NCBI RefSeq assembly: GCF_023015885.1
Contig: NZ_JALKBE010000001.1
Location: 186,001-250,000, forward strand
Length of the DNA: 64,000 nucleotides
From: Aliiroseovarius sp. S1123
GTDB lineage: Bacteria > Pseudomonadota > Alphaproteobacteria > Rhodobacterales > Rhodobacteraceae
Reading direction: 5' to 3'
Shown: positions 18,954-28,379 of the stretch, piece by piece
How the letters are laid out: every line of letters begins with the position of its first letter
Position numbering within the stretch: the stretch's first letter is position 1
The notes under the pieces: model-generated
The model's database searches: none
What the model was told of the DNA's origin: nothing
Seen by the model: only the letters and a program-made list of their open reading frames with translations
Program-made: the position numbers and the translations under genes

Positions 18954-19465
18954 GCTTGCCCCCGAACCACAAACGCCCCGAGCCGGTCGAGGTTGTGAAG
19001 CAACGCCGTGACGCGGCCCTGTCTGGGTTGGTCGATGGCGTGCCTTATGTGCAGTTCCTTGGCATTAGTGTCGAACGTCACGGGGACGAGTTGACTGCCA
19101 TCTTGCCGTTTGACGAGAAGCTGATCGGCAACCCGATGCTGCCTGCGATCCATGGTGGCGTGACGGCTGCGTTTCTGGAAACGGCTGCGGTGATCCAGCT
19201 AAGTTGGTCAACCCTGTGGGAGGACATGGAAAGCGGCGTGTTGGACCCCTCGACGCTTGGCCCGGACAACATGCCCTATCTGCCCAAGACGATTGATTTC
19301 TCGATCGACTATCTGCGCTCGGGTCTGCCGCGCGATGCCTATGCGCGTGCGCGGGTCGTGCGGCAGGGGCGGCGCTATGCGTCGGTCCATGTGGAAGCAT
19401 GGCAGGACCGGCGCGAGAAGCTTTACGCACAGGCGACCGGCCACTTCCTGATGCCCGGCTCGTGA
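18950..19465 (+). CDS. PaaI-like hotdog-fold thioesterase (second copy)
   Basis: This 171-residue protein is related to its upstream neighbour: AIHGGVTAAFLETAAVI is the catalytic HGG segment and FSIDYLRSGLPRDAYARA the conserved strand. The tandem, coupled arrangement suggests a hetero-oligomer or two related chain-length specificities, which is inference. Its TGA overlaps the GTG start of the MATE gene. Confidence 0.85.
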   Translation: MSLPPNHKRPEPVEVVKQRRDAALSGLVDGVPYVQFLGISVERHGDELTAILPFDEKLIGNPMLPAIHGGVTAAFLETAAVIQLSWSTLWEDMESGVLDPSTLGPDNMPYLPKTIDFSIDYLRSGLPRDAYARARVVRQGRRYASVHVEAWQDRREKLYAQATGHFLMPGS

Positions 19466-20772
19466 ACGGTTCCGCGCTGACCCATCGGCGCGTTTTGGCG
19501 GTGGCGGGGCCGATTGTCCTGTCCAACGTGACCGTGCCCATTCTTGGGCTGGTGGATACGGGTGTGATCGGCCAGTTGGGCGATGCCGTACCCATCGGCG
19601 CAGTCGGAATTGGCGCGGTGATCCTGTCCACATTCTTCTGGGTCTTCGGCTTCCTGCGGATGGGCACAACCGGCCTGACCGCGCAGGCCCATGGGGCGGG
19701 ACGTCAGGGCGAGGTCGCCGCGATGCTGACCCGCGCCCTTTTGATTGCGGTCGCCGCAGGTGTGGCGCTAATCGCCCTGCAAGGCCCGCTGTTCTGGGCG
19801 GCCTTTCAGGTGGCCCCGGCCTCGGCCGAGGTCGAGATGCTTGCCCGCGACTATCTGGCCATCCGCATTTGGAGCGCACCCTTTGCGATCTCGGTTTACG
19901 CTTTCACCGGCTGGCTAATCGCGCTCGAGCGCGCGCGGTCTGTGTTGGTTCTGCAGGTCGTCATGAACGGTGTGAATATCGGGCTGGACCTGTGGTTCGT
20001 GCTTGGGCTGGATTGGGGCGTCGAGGGAGTTGCCATTGCCACCCTCTTGGCGGAGTTCTCGGGCGCCGCGCTGGGCCTGTGGCTGTGCCGCGACATCTTC
20101 CGCAATCCAGCATGGCGGGACCGCGCGCGGGTGCTGGACGGGCCGACGCTGAAGAATATGGCGGTGGTGAACACGGACATTTTGCTGCGCTCGCTCTTCA
20201 TCATGGCGATCTTCACCAGCTTCACCTTCTATGGCTCGGGCCTGTCGGATACCGAACTTGCCGCCAATCAGGTTCTGATGCAGTTCCTGCACGTGACAGC
20301 TTACGCGATGGACGGGTTCGCCTTCGGGGCCGAGGCGTTTGTGGGCCAAGCATTGGGCGCAAGGAATCGCGTTGCCGTCAGGCGCGCGTCCGTGATGAGC
20401 AGCCTGTGGGGCGCGGGTATTTCCTGCACCTTGGCGCTGGGTTTTCTACTGGTTGGCGGCTGGGGTATCGACGTCATGACCACCGCGCAGGACGTCCGCC
20501 AAGTCGCGCGGGATTTTCTGCCCTATATGGTGCTGGCCCCGCTTTTGGGTTGGCCTGCCTGGATGCTGGACGGGATTTTCATCGGGGCCACGCGGACAGC
20601 CGACATGCGCAACATGATGATCCTGTCTGCGGCGGTCTATTTCGCGGCCGTCTATGCCCTGATGCCCGGACTTGGAAATCACGGGCTGTGGGCGGCGCTG
20701 TTGATTTCCTTCGTGGCACGCGGGGCGAGTTTGGCGCTGCGCTATCCGGCATTGGAGCGGTCCGCGGCGTAG
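19462..20772 (+). CDS. MATE-family efflux transporter (DinF-like)
   Basis: This 436-residue inner-membrane protein has about twelve hydrophobic segments in two halves, begins VAGPIVLSNVTVPILGLVDT and has the second-half start NMAVVNTDILLRSLFIMA, as in DinF-type MATE proteins that export drugs or metabolites using Na+ or H+. The GTG start at 19462 overlaps the thioesterase stop (GTGA), indicating coupling. Starting further upstream would run inside the thioesterase gene. Substrate unknown. Confidence 0.9.
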   Translation: MNGSALTHRRVLAVAGPIVLSNVTVPILGLVDTGVIGQLGDAVPIGAVGIGAVILSTFFWVFGFLRMGTTGLTAQAHGAGRQGEVAAMLTRALLIAVAAGVALIALQGPLFWAAFQVAPASAEVEMLARDYLAIRIWSAPFAISVYAFTGWLIALERARSVLVLQVVMNGVNIGLDLWFVLGLDWGVEGVAIATLLAEFSGAALGLWLCRDIFRNPAWRDRARVLDGPTLKNMAVVNTDILLRSLFIMAIFTSFTFYGSGLSDTELAANQVLMQFLHVTAYAMDGFAFGAEAFVGQALGARNRVAVRRASVMSSLWGAGISCTLALGFLLVGGWGIDVMTTAQDVRQVARDFLPYMVLAPLLGWPAWMLDGIFIGATRTADMRNMMILSAAVYFAAVYALMPGLGNHGLWAALLISFVARGASLALRYPALERSAA

Positions 20773-20776
20773 CGCG

Positions 20777-21118
20777 TCAGAGGATGTCCAGCACGCTTTC
20801 CGGCGGTCGTCCGATCCGGGCCTTGCCGTCTTTCAAGACGATCGGGCGTTCGATCAGGATCGGATTGGCCAGCATCGCTGCGATCAGGTCATTCTCGGGC
20901 GTGTCGGCGGACAGGCCCAATTCCTTAAAGACTTTCTCGCCCTTGCGCATGATCTGGATCGGCGTGGCGTTCAGCGCGGCCAAGACGGCCCGTAGCTCCG
21001 CCTCACTCGGTGCGTCGTCCAAGTAACGGCGGACGGTGACGTCCTCGCCACGCTCTTCCACCAATGCCAGTGTCTGGCGCGATTTCGAGCAGCGAGGATT
21101 GTGCCAGATCTCGGTCAT
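20777..21118 (-). CDS. arsC: ArsC-family reductase
   Basis: This 113-residue thioredoxin-fold protein carries the glutaredoxin-coupled arsenate reductase signature [11 protein letters not shown] with its catalytic Cys, and the C-terminal [10 protein letters not shown] with the second conserved Arg. It could reduce arsenate, or be a Spx/YffB-type relative; no other ars genes are nearby. The ATG at 21118 overlaps the pyrD TGA, so it is translated with pyrD. Confidence 0.85.
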   Translation of the reverse strand: MTEIWHNPRCSKSRQTLALVEERGEDVTVRRYLDDAPSEAELRAVLAALNATPIQIMRKGEKVFKELGLSADTPENDLIAAMLANPILIERPIVLKDGKARIGRPPESVLDIL

Positions 21119-22179
21119 AGCCACGCCTCGCGTCCTGTTCCGACGGCATCGGCAACGCAGGCAAACCCGTCACGCTCCAACCGTTCATCAATCCCAAGCG
21201 CGATCTCTTCCACCAGGCTGATGCCCTTGTAAGCCAGCGAGGAATAGAGCTGCACCACCGACGCGCCCGCAAGGATCTTCTGATACGCATCCTCGGCCGA
21301 GGCGATGCCTCCGACACCGATCAACGGCATTTGCCCACCCGTCAATTGCGACAGACGCGCCAAGACACGTGTGGATTTTTCGAACAAAGGCGGGCCAGAA
21401 AGGCCTCCTGCCTCGTCTTTATGAACACTTTTCAAACCTTCGCGCGACAAGGTGGTGTTTGTGGCAATCACCGCGTCCACCTTCACTTCCTGCGCGACGC
21501 CGGCCACTTCGGCCAGCTCCTCATCCGTCAGATCAGGTGCGATTTTCAGGAAAATTGGGGTGTATTTGTCGTGATCTTTGCGTGCATCCACCACTCCCTG
21601 CAACAGCCCGCGCAGCGCATCCGCACCCTGCAGATCGCGCAGCTTTTCGGTGTTGGGCGAGCTGACGTTGACCGTAACGAAATCGACGTACGGCCCGCAG
21701 CAGTTAAAGACCTTCACATAGTCGGCCGCACGATCATCACTGTCTTTGTTGGCGCCAAGGTTCAGCCCAACCGGCACCGGACGCTGGCGCGAGCGGCGGG
21801 TCAGGCGGGCTGCTGCGGCCTCCATCCCTTCGTTGTTGAAGCCGAAGCGGTTGATGACGGCCTGATCTTCCGTCAGGCGAAACAGGCGCGGCTTGGGGTT
21901 GCCCGGTTGCGGGCGCGGGGTCACAGCACCCACTTCGACAAAACCAAAGCCCGCTTGGGTCAGCGCGTCAACCACGGTGGCGTTCTTGTCATAGCCTGCG
22001 GCCAGACCAACCGGGTTGGTCATCTCCATCCCGCAAAAGGTGGTCTTCAGCCGGTCCGAGGTCACAATCCCCGGCATCGGCACCACGCCCGCCTTCATCG
22101 CCATCAACGCCAGCGTGTGCGAGCGTTCGGGGTCGACTTTGTGCAGCGCTTTCAGCGCAAGTTTCTCGATCACGTTCAT
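21115..22179 (-). CDS. pyrD: Dihydroorotate dehydrogenase (quinone), class 2
   Basis: This 354-residue FMN enzyme oxidises dihydroorotate to orotate at the inner membrane in pyrimidine synthesis, passing electrons to quinone. Motifs: [56 protein letters not shown] with the class 2 catalytic Ser, and [16 protein letters not shown]. The amphipathic N-terminal helix of class 2 enzymes is present. Start 22179 overlaps the DUF952 stop by ATGA; the earlier 22305 reading is inside that gene. Confidence 0.95.
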   Translation of the reverse strand: MNVIEKLALKALHKVDPERSHTLALMAMKAGVVPMPGIVTSDRLKTTFCGMEMTNPVGLAAGYDKNATVVDALTQAGFGFVEVGAVTPRPQPGNPKPRLFRLTEDQAVINRFGFNNEGMEAAAARLTRRSRQRPVPVGLNLGANKDSDDRAADYVKVFNCCGPYVDFVTVNVSSPNTEKLRDLQGADALRGLLQGVVDARKDHDKYTPIFLKIAPDLTDEELAEVAGVAQEVKVDAVIATNTTLSREGLKSVHKDEAGGLSGPPLFEKSTRVLARLSQLTGGQMPLIGVGGIASAEDAYQKILAGASVVQLYSSLAYKGISLVEEIALGIDERLERDGFACVADAVGTGREAWL

Positions 22180-22514
22180 GCCAGATCCTCGGGGAATTCG
22201 TGGCCGTCGGGGCCAAGCTGGATATCGCGGCTCCACAAGGCTTCGGACAGCATCAATTCGCGGTAAAGATGCGGGAACAAGGCGCCCCCGCGCGAGGGTT
22301 CCCATTTCAGCAATGCGCCCATCGCATCGGCCTCGAACGCGACCAGAACCAGCCCGTCTTCATCAGTGAAATGCTTGGCGGCCGTTTCGCGTACCTGTGC
22401 GGCGGTCGAGAAATGGATGAATCCATCCTGCACATCAACCGGTGCGCCGGTGGTCTTTCCGGCCATCCTGAAGGCTTGCCACTCGGCAGCGCGAAGTATC
22501 TTGTAAATCTGCAT
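22176..22514 (-). CDS. DUF952 family protein
   Basis: This 112-residue protein matches the DUF952 pattern ([36 protein letters not shown]), a fold related to ADP-ribosyltransferase-like small proteins without assigned function. It is first in a coupled DUF952-pyrD-arsC unit. Start 22514 fits the family N-terminus. Nothing further can be said about its role. Confidence 0.85.
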   Translation of the reverse strand: MQIYKILRAAEWQAFRMAGKTTGAPVDVQDGFIHFSTAAQVRETAAKHFTDEDGLVLVAFEADAMGALLKWEPSRGGALFPHLYRELMLSEALWSRDIQLGPDGHEFPEDLA

Positions 22515-22699
22515 GGCTCTCATGTGCCGCTTTGGCGTCAATGCGTCAAGCGGTGTTGGCATTTTGCCGTGTACGCAGTGGGCGATCACGTCATCTTCTT
22601 GTTACGTCAGCTTGCCACCTAAACACGAGAGTTTTGACAAGCTGGCCCGACTCACGCCACGCTTACGTCAAAACAACAAGATCTTAGGGAGAATTAGTC

Positions 22700-24256
22700 A
22701 TGACCAGATTTTTAACCACGGCAGCAGCCCTTGCGCTGACGACCGGTACCGCGATGGCGGATTATTCGCTGACCGTTCTGCACACCAACGATTTTCACGC
22801 TCGATTCGAGCCGATCAGCAAATACGACAGCGGATGCTCGGCCGAGGACAACACCGAGGGCAAGTGCTTTGGCGGCTCGGCCCGTCTGCAAACCGCGATC
22901 GAGGAAGCCCGCTCGCGCACCAACAATGCGATCCTTGTGGATGGTGGTGACCAGTTCCAGGGCACGCTGTTCTATACCTATTACAAAGGCGCATTAGCCG
23001 CCGAAATGATGAACCAGATGGGCTATGACGCCATGACCGTGGGCAACCACGAGTTTGACGACGGTCCCGAAGTTCTGCGCGGCTTCATGGATGCGGTGAA
23101 CTTCCCGGTGCTGATGTCGAACGCAGATGTCTCGGGCGAGCCTTTGCTGGCTGACAAGCTGGCGAAATCTACCGTGATCGAGCGTGGCGGCGAAAAGCTG
23201 GGCCTGATCGGCCTGACACCGCAGGACACGGACGAACTGGCCAGCCCCGGTGACAACATCGTCTTCACCGATCCAGTTGATGCGGTGCAGGGCGAAGTCG
23301 ACAAACTGACCGAGATGGGCGTGAACAAGATCATCGTGCTCAGCCACTCTGGCTATGGGGTGGACCAGAAGGTTGCCGCAGGCACCACAGGTGTCGATAT
23401 CATCGTGGGCGGCCATACCAACACGCTGCTGTCCAACACCAACGAACGTGCGGAAGGCCCGTATCCGACCATGGTTGGATCGACGGCGATTGTCTCGGCC
23501 TATGCCTACGGCAAGTTCCTGGGCGAGCTGAACGTGACTTTCGACGATGATGGCAACATCACCGAAGCAAAAGGCGAACCGCTGATCATGGACGGTGGCG
23601 TGCACGAGCATGAAGCCACCAAGGCGCGCATTGCCGAAGCCGCCGCGCCGCTGGAAGAAATCCGTCAGCGCGTGGTTGCCAATACTGCCGAGGCGATTGA
23701 TGGCGAGCGTGGCTCGTGCCGCGCGATGGAATGCGCCATGGGCAACATCATTGCGGACGCGATGCTGGACCGTGTGAAGGATCAGGGCATTCAGATCGCA
23801 ATTCAGAACGGCGGCGGTATCCGTGCGTCGATTGATGCGGGCGATGTCACCATGGGCGAAGTGCTGACCGTGCTTCCGTTCCAGAACACGCTGTCCACCT
23901 TCCAGGTAACTGGCGAGACAATCATCGCAGCGCTTGAAAACGGCGTTAGCCAGCACGAGGAAGGCGCAGGCCGCTTCCCTCAGGTTGCAGGCATGACCTA
24001 TGCGTTTGATGTATCGAAGCCAGCGGGCGAGCGGGTGTCTGACGTCATGGTCGGCGGTGCACCGATAGATCCCGCGAAGATGTACGGCGTTGTGTCCAAC
24101 AACTACGTGCGCAATGGCGGTGACGGCTATAAAATGTTCCGCGACGCGCAGAACGCCTATGACTATGGTCCCGATCTGGCGGATGTAACCGCCGAGTACA
24201 TGGCCAAGATGGGTCCGGTAAAGCCGATGCTTGATGGGCGTATTATGCAAAAATAA
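22700..24256 (+). CDS. Periplasmic 5'-nucleotidase, UshA-like
   Basis: This 518-residue exported protein has a signal peptide (residues 1-21, cleavage after AMA), a metallophosphatase domain (LTVLHTNDFHARFE, DGGDQFQG, VGNHEFDDG, VLSHSGYG, IVGGHTN) and the 5'-nucleotidase C-terminal domain (IQNGGGIRASIDAGD, VLPFQNTLSTFQVTG). It hydrolyses extracellular nucleotides, releasing nucleoside and phosphate, and so would supply the nucleoside salvage operon at 3-6 kb. A strong terminator follows. Confidence 0.92.
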   Translation: MTRFLTTAAALALTTGTAMADYSLTVLHTNDFHARFEPISKYDSGCSAEDNTEGKCFGGSARLQTAIEEARSRTNNAILVDGGDQFQGTLFYTYYKGALAAEMMNQMGYDAMTVGNHEFDDGPEVLRGFMDAVNFPVLMSNADVSGEPLLADKLAKSTVIERGGEKLGLIGLTPQDTDELASPGDNIVFTDPVDAVQGEVDKLTEMGVNKIIVLSHSGYGVDQKVAAGTTGVDIIVGGHTNTLLSNTNERAEGPYPTMVGSTAIVSAYAYGKFLGELNVTFDDDGNITEAKGEPLIMDGGVHEHEATKARIAEAAAPLEEIRQRVVANTAEAIDGERGSCRAMECAMGNIIADAMLDRVKDQGIQIAIQNGGGIRASIDAGDVTMGEVLTVLPFQNTLSTFQVTGETIIAALENGVSQHEEGAGRFPQVAGMTYAFDVSKPAGERVSDVMVGGAPIDPAKMYGVVSNNYVRNGGDGYKMFRDAQNAYDYGPDLADVTAEYMAKMGPVKPMLDGRIMQK

Positions 24257-24273
24257 GGGTGACTGATCCTTTG

Positions 24274-24308
24274 AAAGCCTCCGACGGGAAACCGCCGGGG
24301 GCTTTTTC
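24274..24308 (+). terminator. Intrinsic terminator after the 5'-nucleotidase
   Basis: AAAGCCTCCGACGG and CCGCCGGGGGCTTT pair around GAAA with only a few mismatches, followed by five T. Confidence 0.88.
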
Positions 24309-24337
24309 GTTTTGCAAAGCTGCGTTAAGTTGCGTGC

Positions 24338-24643
24338 ATGGACCATCCGCTTTTCGACCTCATCGAACAGAAAATCCGCGCTGCCGAAGAGGCTGGCGAC
24401 TTCGATAACCTCGAGGGCGCGGGAAAGCCGCTGCCCAAGGTGGATGACCCCGAGAACGCTGTGTTCAATCGACTGGTGCAGGAAAGTGGGGCAGTGCCCG
24501 AATTTGTGCGTCTGTCGCGTGAGTTAAGACGGCTGCGCGAAGAGCTCGCCGAAACGGGTGATCGCACCCGCCGTCAGGACATTATGAAAGAAATGTCGAT
24601 GATGGACGCGCAAATCGAACTGGCGCGCAAGGGCCGCTACTGA
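24338..24643 (+). CDS. DUF1992 (DnaJ-homologue subfamily C28-like) protein
   Basis: This 101-residue protein matches the conserved DUF1992 domain: LIEQKIRAAEEAGDFDNLEG, then GAGKPLP and a charged helical tail with RLREEL. No enzymatic function is known for the family. It lies alone after the nucleotidase terminator and overlaps the convergent flavodoxin gene by 7 bases. Confidence 0.88.
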   Translation: MDHPLFDLIEQKIRAAEEAGDFDNLEGAGKPLPKVDDPENAVFNRLVQESGAVPEFVRLSRELRRLREELAETGDRTRRQDIMKEMSMMDAQIELARKGRY

Positions 24644-25191
24644 GCGCTCCAGCGTTGGGTCGCAGCTAAAACGCGAAGGCCAAAGCGGCGCGCAGTCTCA
24701 AGATCCTCAGACAGCAGATCCTCGTCCGCACCCAGTTGTTCGGTCACCATAAGACCCAGCCAGCTTCCGTCTCGGTTTAGGCCGGGGTGCTCAGGCTTCA
24801 CCGGCGCGCCAATGTCTGTGGGGCCAACCCAGATCATTCCCATTTGCGCTGCAAAGATCGACAGGCGTTGCAGCGCGGCCAGCTTGTCCCCGGACGGGTG
24901 AATGCCCGTGGTGAAGCCCGCCGCGATCTTGTCTTTCCACAGGCTGTGTTCCCAGCGCGTATCGATCTGCTCCAGAAACAGGCTGAACCGCGCGGCGGCC
25001 GATCCCATATAGGTGGGCGCCCCAAAGATGATCGCGTCCGCCTGATCCAGCGCCCGCCAATCCGCATCGGTCAGCGTCTCCACGTTCAGCAGCCGGGCCG
25101 CGTCGCCAATCGCTTCGGCGATGGTTTCCGCGATGCGCTTTGTGTGGCCGAAGCCGGAGAAATAGGGGATGCAAATGCTGAGTGTTTTCAT
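24637..25191 (-). CDS. Flavodoxin-fold NAD(P)H reductase-like protein
   Basis: This 184-residue protein has the FMN phosphate-binding loop YFSGFGHTKRIAETIAEAI and the second FMN loop GAPTYMGSAAARFSLFLEQ of WrbA-like quinone or flavin reductases. It likely transfers hydride to quinones, but partner and substrate are unknown. Start 25191 (MKTLSICIPYFSG) is chosen because the longer reading would run over the amidase start region. Confidence 0.82.
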   Translation of the reverse strand: MKTLSICIPYFSGFGHTKRIAETIAEAIGDAARLLNVETLTDADWRALDQADAIIFGAPTYMGSAAARFSLFLEQIDTRWEHSLWKDKIAAGFTTGIHPSGDKLAALQRLSIFAAQMGMIWVGPTDIGAPVKPEHPGLNRDGSWLGLMVTEQLGADEDLLSEDLETARRFGLRVLAATQRWSAQ

Positions 25192-25289
25192 GCCGCCACT
25201 CTGCGGCGAAACGGCATCCACTCCAAGCGAAATCATGACTTCCCACAGCGCGTTGCCTGTGGTCATCTGATCCCGCAGAGGAGCATCAC

Positions 25290-26717
25290 ATGACCACATT
25301 CACCGGACCCGAGATTTGCAAACTGGAAGCCCATGAGGTCGTGGCCCTGCTACGCAAGGGCGAGCTGTCGTCGGAGGACCTGATTGACGCATCCGAGGCA
25401 CGCTTGGCGCAGGTCGAGCCAGCCGTGAATGCGGTGCCGGTGATCTGCGCAGATCGAGCGCGGGCGTCGGCCAACGCGTTGAAGGGGGACCAAAATCACC
25501 CCGGTTGGCTGGCTGGCCTTCCCATTGGGATTAAGGATTTGACGCCAGTGGCAGGCGTGCGGTCGACTTTCGGGACAAAGGCGCTGGCAGACAACATCCC
25601 CAAAGACAGCGACCCGATCGTCACCCGGCTTGAGGCGCGCGGCGGTGTGGTCATGGGCAAGACCAACACGCCCGAGTTCGGGGCGGGCGGCAACACCTTC
25701 AACGACGTCTTTGGGGCGACGCTAAACCCGTGGAACACCCAGATGAACGCAGGCGGCTCGTCGGGTGGGGCAGCGGTATCGCTGGCTACGGGGTCGCTCT
25801 GGTTGAGCCACGGCTCGGATCATGGGGGAAGCCTACGCACGCCTGCGGCCTATTGCGGAATTGTGGGCCTGCGTCCCAGCATGGGGCTTTGCGCGTCGGC
25901 CTCTGTCACCGGGTTCATCGGCGAGGGCGTACAGGGGCCGATGGCGCGGTCTGTCACGGATTGCGCGCTGTTTCTAGACGCGATGGCCGGGTTTGAGCCG
26001 CGCGCACCGCTGTCTTTCCCCGCGCCGGACACGCCCTATCAAGAGGCGGTCAAACGCGCCGACACCAAGCTGCGCATCGGGTTTGCGCCTGATCTGGGGG
26101 GATATGCACCGGTCGACGCGGATATGGCCCGCTATCTGGCCCGCGCTATGGCGGCGATCGAGGGGGCAGGGGCTACGGTCGACGAAGCCTGTCCCGACCT
26201 GACTGATCTTGAACGCACTTATCATGTGATCCGCGGCGGCATGTGGGCGGCGAACTTCATCAAGGCCCCGAAAGGCCTGACCCAACATTTCAAGCCGACA
26301 CTGGCCGAGAACCTGTCCTTCGGCCTGTCCTTGACCGCCGAGGATATCGCCAAGGCGCAGCTGTCCCGCTCGCTCATCTATGACAACATGCGGGCCTTCT
26401 TGGAACGCTATGACGTGCTTGCCTGCCCGGTGGTCGGCAACATGCCCCATGTCCAGACTAAGGAATGGGTCAGCGAAGTCGGCGGGCAAACCTTGACCGG
26501 CTATATGGATTGGCTGCGGTTTACATTCCTTGCGACCGTCGCCGGAATGCCGGCGATCTCGGTTCCTGTGGGTCTGTCGGATGACGGAATGCCGGTTGGG
26601 CTTCAGCTGATCGGCCCCCCGCGTGGCGAGGCCAAGCTGCTGGCCGCCGCCCGTGCGGTCGAAATGGTGTTGGGTGGGCCACTTGGCCCGATTGACCCGG
26701 TCACCTCCAAAAGCTAA
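25290..26717 (+). CDS. Amidase (amidase-signature family)
   Basis: This 475-residue hydrolase has the Ser-cisSer-Lys triad: Lys in GLPIGIKDLTPVAG, the Ser pair in NAGGSSGGAAVSLATG, and the nucleophile in HGSDHGGSLRTPA. It cleaves a carboxamide, substrate not readable from sequence. Malonyl-CoA synthetase starts 27 bases downstream on the same strand, which makes a malonamate-type hydrolase (as in malonamidase E2) worth considering, but other amidases are equally possible. Confidence 0.87.
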   Translation: MTTFTGPEICKLEAHEVVALLRKGELSSEDLIDASEARLAQVEPAVNAVPVICADRARASANALKGDQNHPGWLAGLPIGIKDLTPVAGVRSTFGTKALADNIPKDSDPIVTRLEARGGVVMGKTNTPEFGAGGNTFNDVFGATLNPWNTQMNAGGSSGGAAVSLATGSLWLSHGSDHGGSLRTPAAYCGIVGLRPSMGLCASASVTGFIGEGVQGPMARSVTDCALFLDAMAGFEPRAPLSFPAPDTPYQEAVKRADTKLRIGFAPDLGGYAPVDADMARYLARAMAAIEGAGATVDEACPDLTDLERTYHVIRGGMWAANFIKAPKGLTQHFKPTLAENLSFGLSLTAEDIAKAQLSRSLIYDNMRAFLERYDVLACPVVGNMPHVQTKEWVSEVGGQTLTGYMDWLRFTFLATVAGMPAISVPVGLSDDGMPVGLQLIGPPRGEAKLLAAARAVEMVLGGPLGPIDPVTSKS

Positions 26718-26744
26718 GCCCAAGGCGATTTCAGGAGAGCCGAC

Positions 26745-28271
26745 ATGTACGACCAGAACCACCTTGCCCACGCCATTTCCAATGCCTCGGACGGGCGCCA
26801 CGACGCGACCTTCCTGACGGATGGGCGCACGGGCAAAGTGACCAGCTATGGGGATTTCTGGGCCAATGCTGAACGCATGGCGGCCGCGCTGGTGGCGCTG
26901 GGCGTCGCGCCGGGGGATCGTGTGGCCGTGCAGGCCCCGAAAGAACCGGCGATGCTTGAGCTTTACGTGGGCACGGTGTTGGCGGGCGGTGTGTTCCTGC
27001 CGCTGAACACGGCCTACACGCCGGATGAAGTGGCGTATTTCCTGGGCGATGCCGCCCCGCGCGTGTTCGTCTGTGAGCCGGGCAAGCTGGAGGCGCTGAC
27101 GCCCGTGGCAGAAGACGCGCAGGTGGCGCATGTGCTGACGCTTGGCGCGGGTGAGACGGGAACTCTTGTCCCTGCACGTGACGCGCAGAAGCCGGGGCTC
27201 AAAGCAGTAGCGCGTGACGCACTGGACCTTGCCGCGATCCTCTATACCTCTGGCACCACCGGGCGATCCAAGGGTGCAATGCTGACCCACAGGGCGCTGG
27301 CGTCGAACAGCGAAACCCTGCGCGACTACTGGCGTTTCACGGACAAAGATGTGCTGATCCACGCGCTGCCGATTTTCCATACCCATGGGCTGTTTGTGGC
27401 GACCAATGTGACTTTGATGGCAGGCGGCGCGGCGGTCTTCCTGCCGGGCTTCGATGCCGGGGCCATCATCGACGCCATGCCGAATGCCACCGCGCTGATG
27501 GGCGTGCCGACCTTCTATACACGCTTGTTGAAAGACGACCGTTTGGCTGAAGCTTCCAAGGGGATGCGGCTGTTCGTGTCCGGATCCGCGCCGCTTCTGG
27601 CCGAGACCCATGACCGCTGGCGCGAGGTGACGGGCCACGCGATCCTTGAGCGCTATGGCATGACCGAGACCAACATGAACACGTCTAACCCCTATGACGG
27701 CGAGCGTCGCGCGGGCACGGTGGGCTTCCCGCTGCCGGGGGTCGAGGTGAAGGTGTGTGATCCGGTGTCCGGCGAGACACTGCCCGATGGCGAAATTGGC
27801 GTGCTCGAGGTGCGCGGCGACAACGTCTTTGCGGGCTATTGGCAGATGCCGGAAAAGACCGCCGAAGAGCTGCGGGAAGATGGTTGGTTCATCACCGGTG
27901 ATTTGGCGATGATCGACCCGGATGGCTATGTGACCATTGTCGGGCGTGGCAAGGACCTGATCATCACCGGCGGTTTCAATGTCTATCCGAAAGAGATCGA
28001 GGGCGTGATCGACGATCTGCCTGGCGTGTTGGAAAGCGCTGTCATCGGCGTCCCGCATGAAGATTTCGGCGAGGCGGTCGTGGCCGTTGTGGTGGCGCAG
28101 GATGGTGACGCTCTGGATGAAGATACCGTGAAAGCGGGGGTGGCCGAGAGCCTTGCCAAGTTCAAGCAGCCCAAGCGGGTGGTTGTGGTGGATGAGCTTC
28201 CGCGCAACACGATGGGCAAGGTGCAGAAGAACGTGATGCGCGACACCTATGCGGGTCTGTTGAAGGGGTAG
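26745..28271 (+). CDS. matB: Malonyl-CoA synthetase
   Basis: This 508-residue adenylate-forming enzyme converts malonate, ATP and CoA to malonyl-CoA. Motifs are ILYTSGTTGRSKGAMLTH, ERYGMTETNMNTSNPYDG and RRAGTVGFPLPGV, a combination characteristic of MatB, followed by GRGKDLIITGGFNVYPKE and the catalytic lysine region LPRNTMGKVQKN. Start follows AGGAGAG. It probably shares a transcript with the amidase. An intergenic repeat element follows its stop. Confidence 0.9.
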   Translation: MYDQNHLAHAISNASDGRHDATFLTDGRTGKVTSYGDFWANAERMAAALVALGVAPGDRVAVQAPKEPAMLELYVGTVLAGGVFLPLNTAYTPDEVAYFLGDAAPRVFVCEPGKLEALTPVAEDAQVAHVLTLGAGETGTLVPARDAQKPGLKAVARDALDLAAILYTSGTTGRSKGAMLTHRALASNSETLRDYWRFTDKDVLIHALPIFHTHGLFVATNVTLMAGGAAVFLPGFDAGAIIDAMPNATALMGVPTFYTRLLKDDRLAEASKGMRLFVSGSAPLLAETHDRWREVTGHAILERYGMTETNMNTSNPYDGERRAGTVGFPLPGVEVKVCDPVSGETLPDGEIGVLEVRGDNVFAGYWQMPEKTAEELREDGWFITGDLAMIDPDGYVTIVGRGKDLIITGGFNVYPKEIEGVIDDLPGVLESAVIGVPHEDFGEAVVAVVVAQDGDALDEDTVKAGVAESLAKFKQPKRVVVVDELPRNTMGKVQKNVMRDTYAGLLKG

Positions 28272-28379
28272 GGCGTTCGGTGGCTCACTTCGTGAGCCTG
28301 TCAGGGGCTCTGCCCCCGCATGATTTTCCTGCGGAAATTCATGCACCCCCGAGATACTTCTGGCAAGAAAATGAGTGGG
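28272..28379. repeat. Roseobacter-type intergenic repeat, copy A
   Basis: This gap between convergent genes holds stem-loops GGCTCAC-TTC-GTGAGCC (28283-28299), GGGGC-TCT-GCCCC (28305-28317) and a 12-bp near-palindrome GCATGATTTTCC/GGAAATTCATGC (28319-28345). A core CCCCGAGATACTTC, then TGGCAAGAAAATGAG (28347-28375), abuts the following gene's stop. Copies B and C occur at 44032-44083 and 49864-49946. Confidence 0.75.

Noticed and set aside
20777-21118. Arsenic-resistance island
   Set aside because: Only an ArsC-like reductase is present, coupled to pyrD, with no arsR, arsB or acr3 gene.
25974-28346. 790-codon minus-strand open frame across the amidase and matB genes
   Set aside because: It is antisense to two well-supported enzymes with full catalytic motifs. 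Long antisense frames are expected in GC-rich DNA, and the translation is low-complexity His/Arg-rich.
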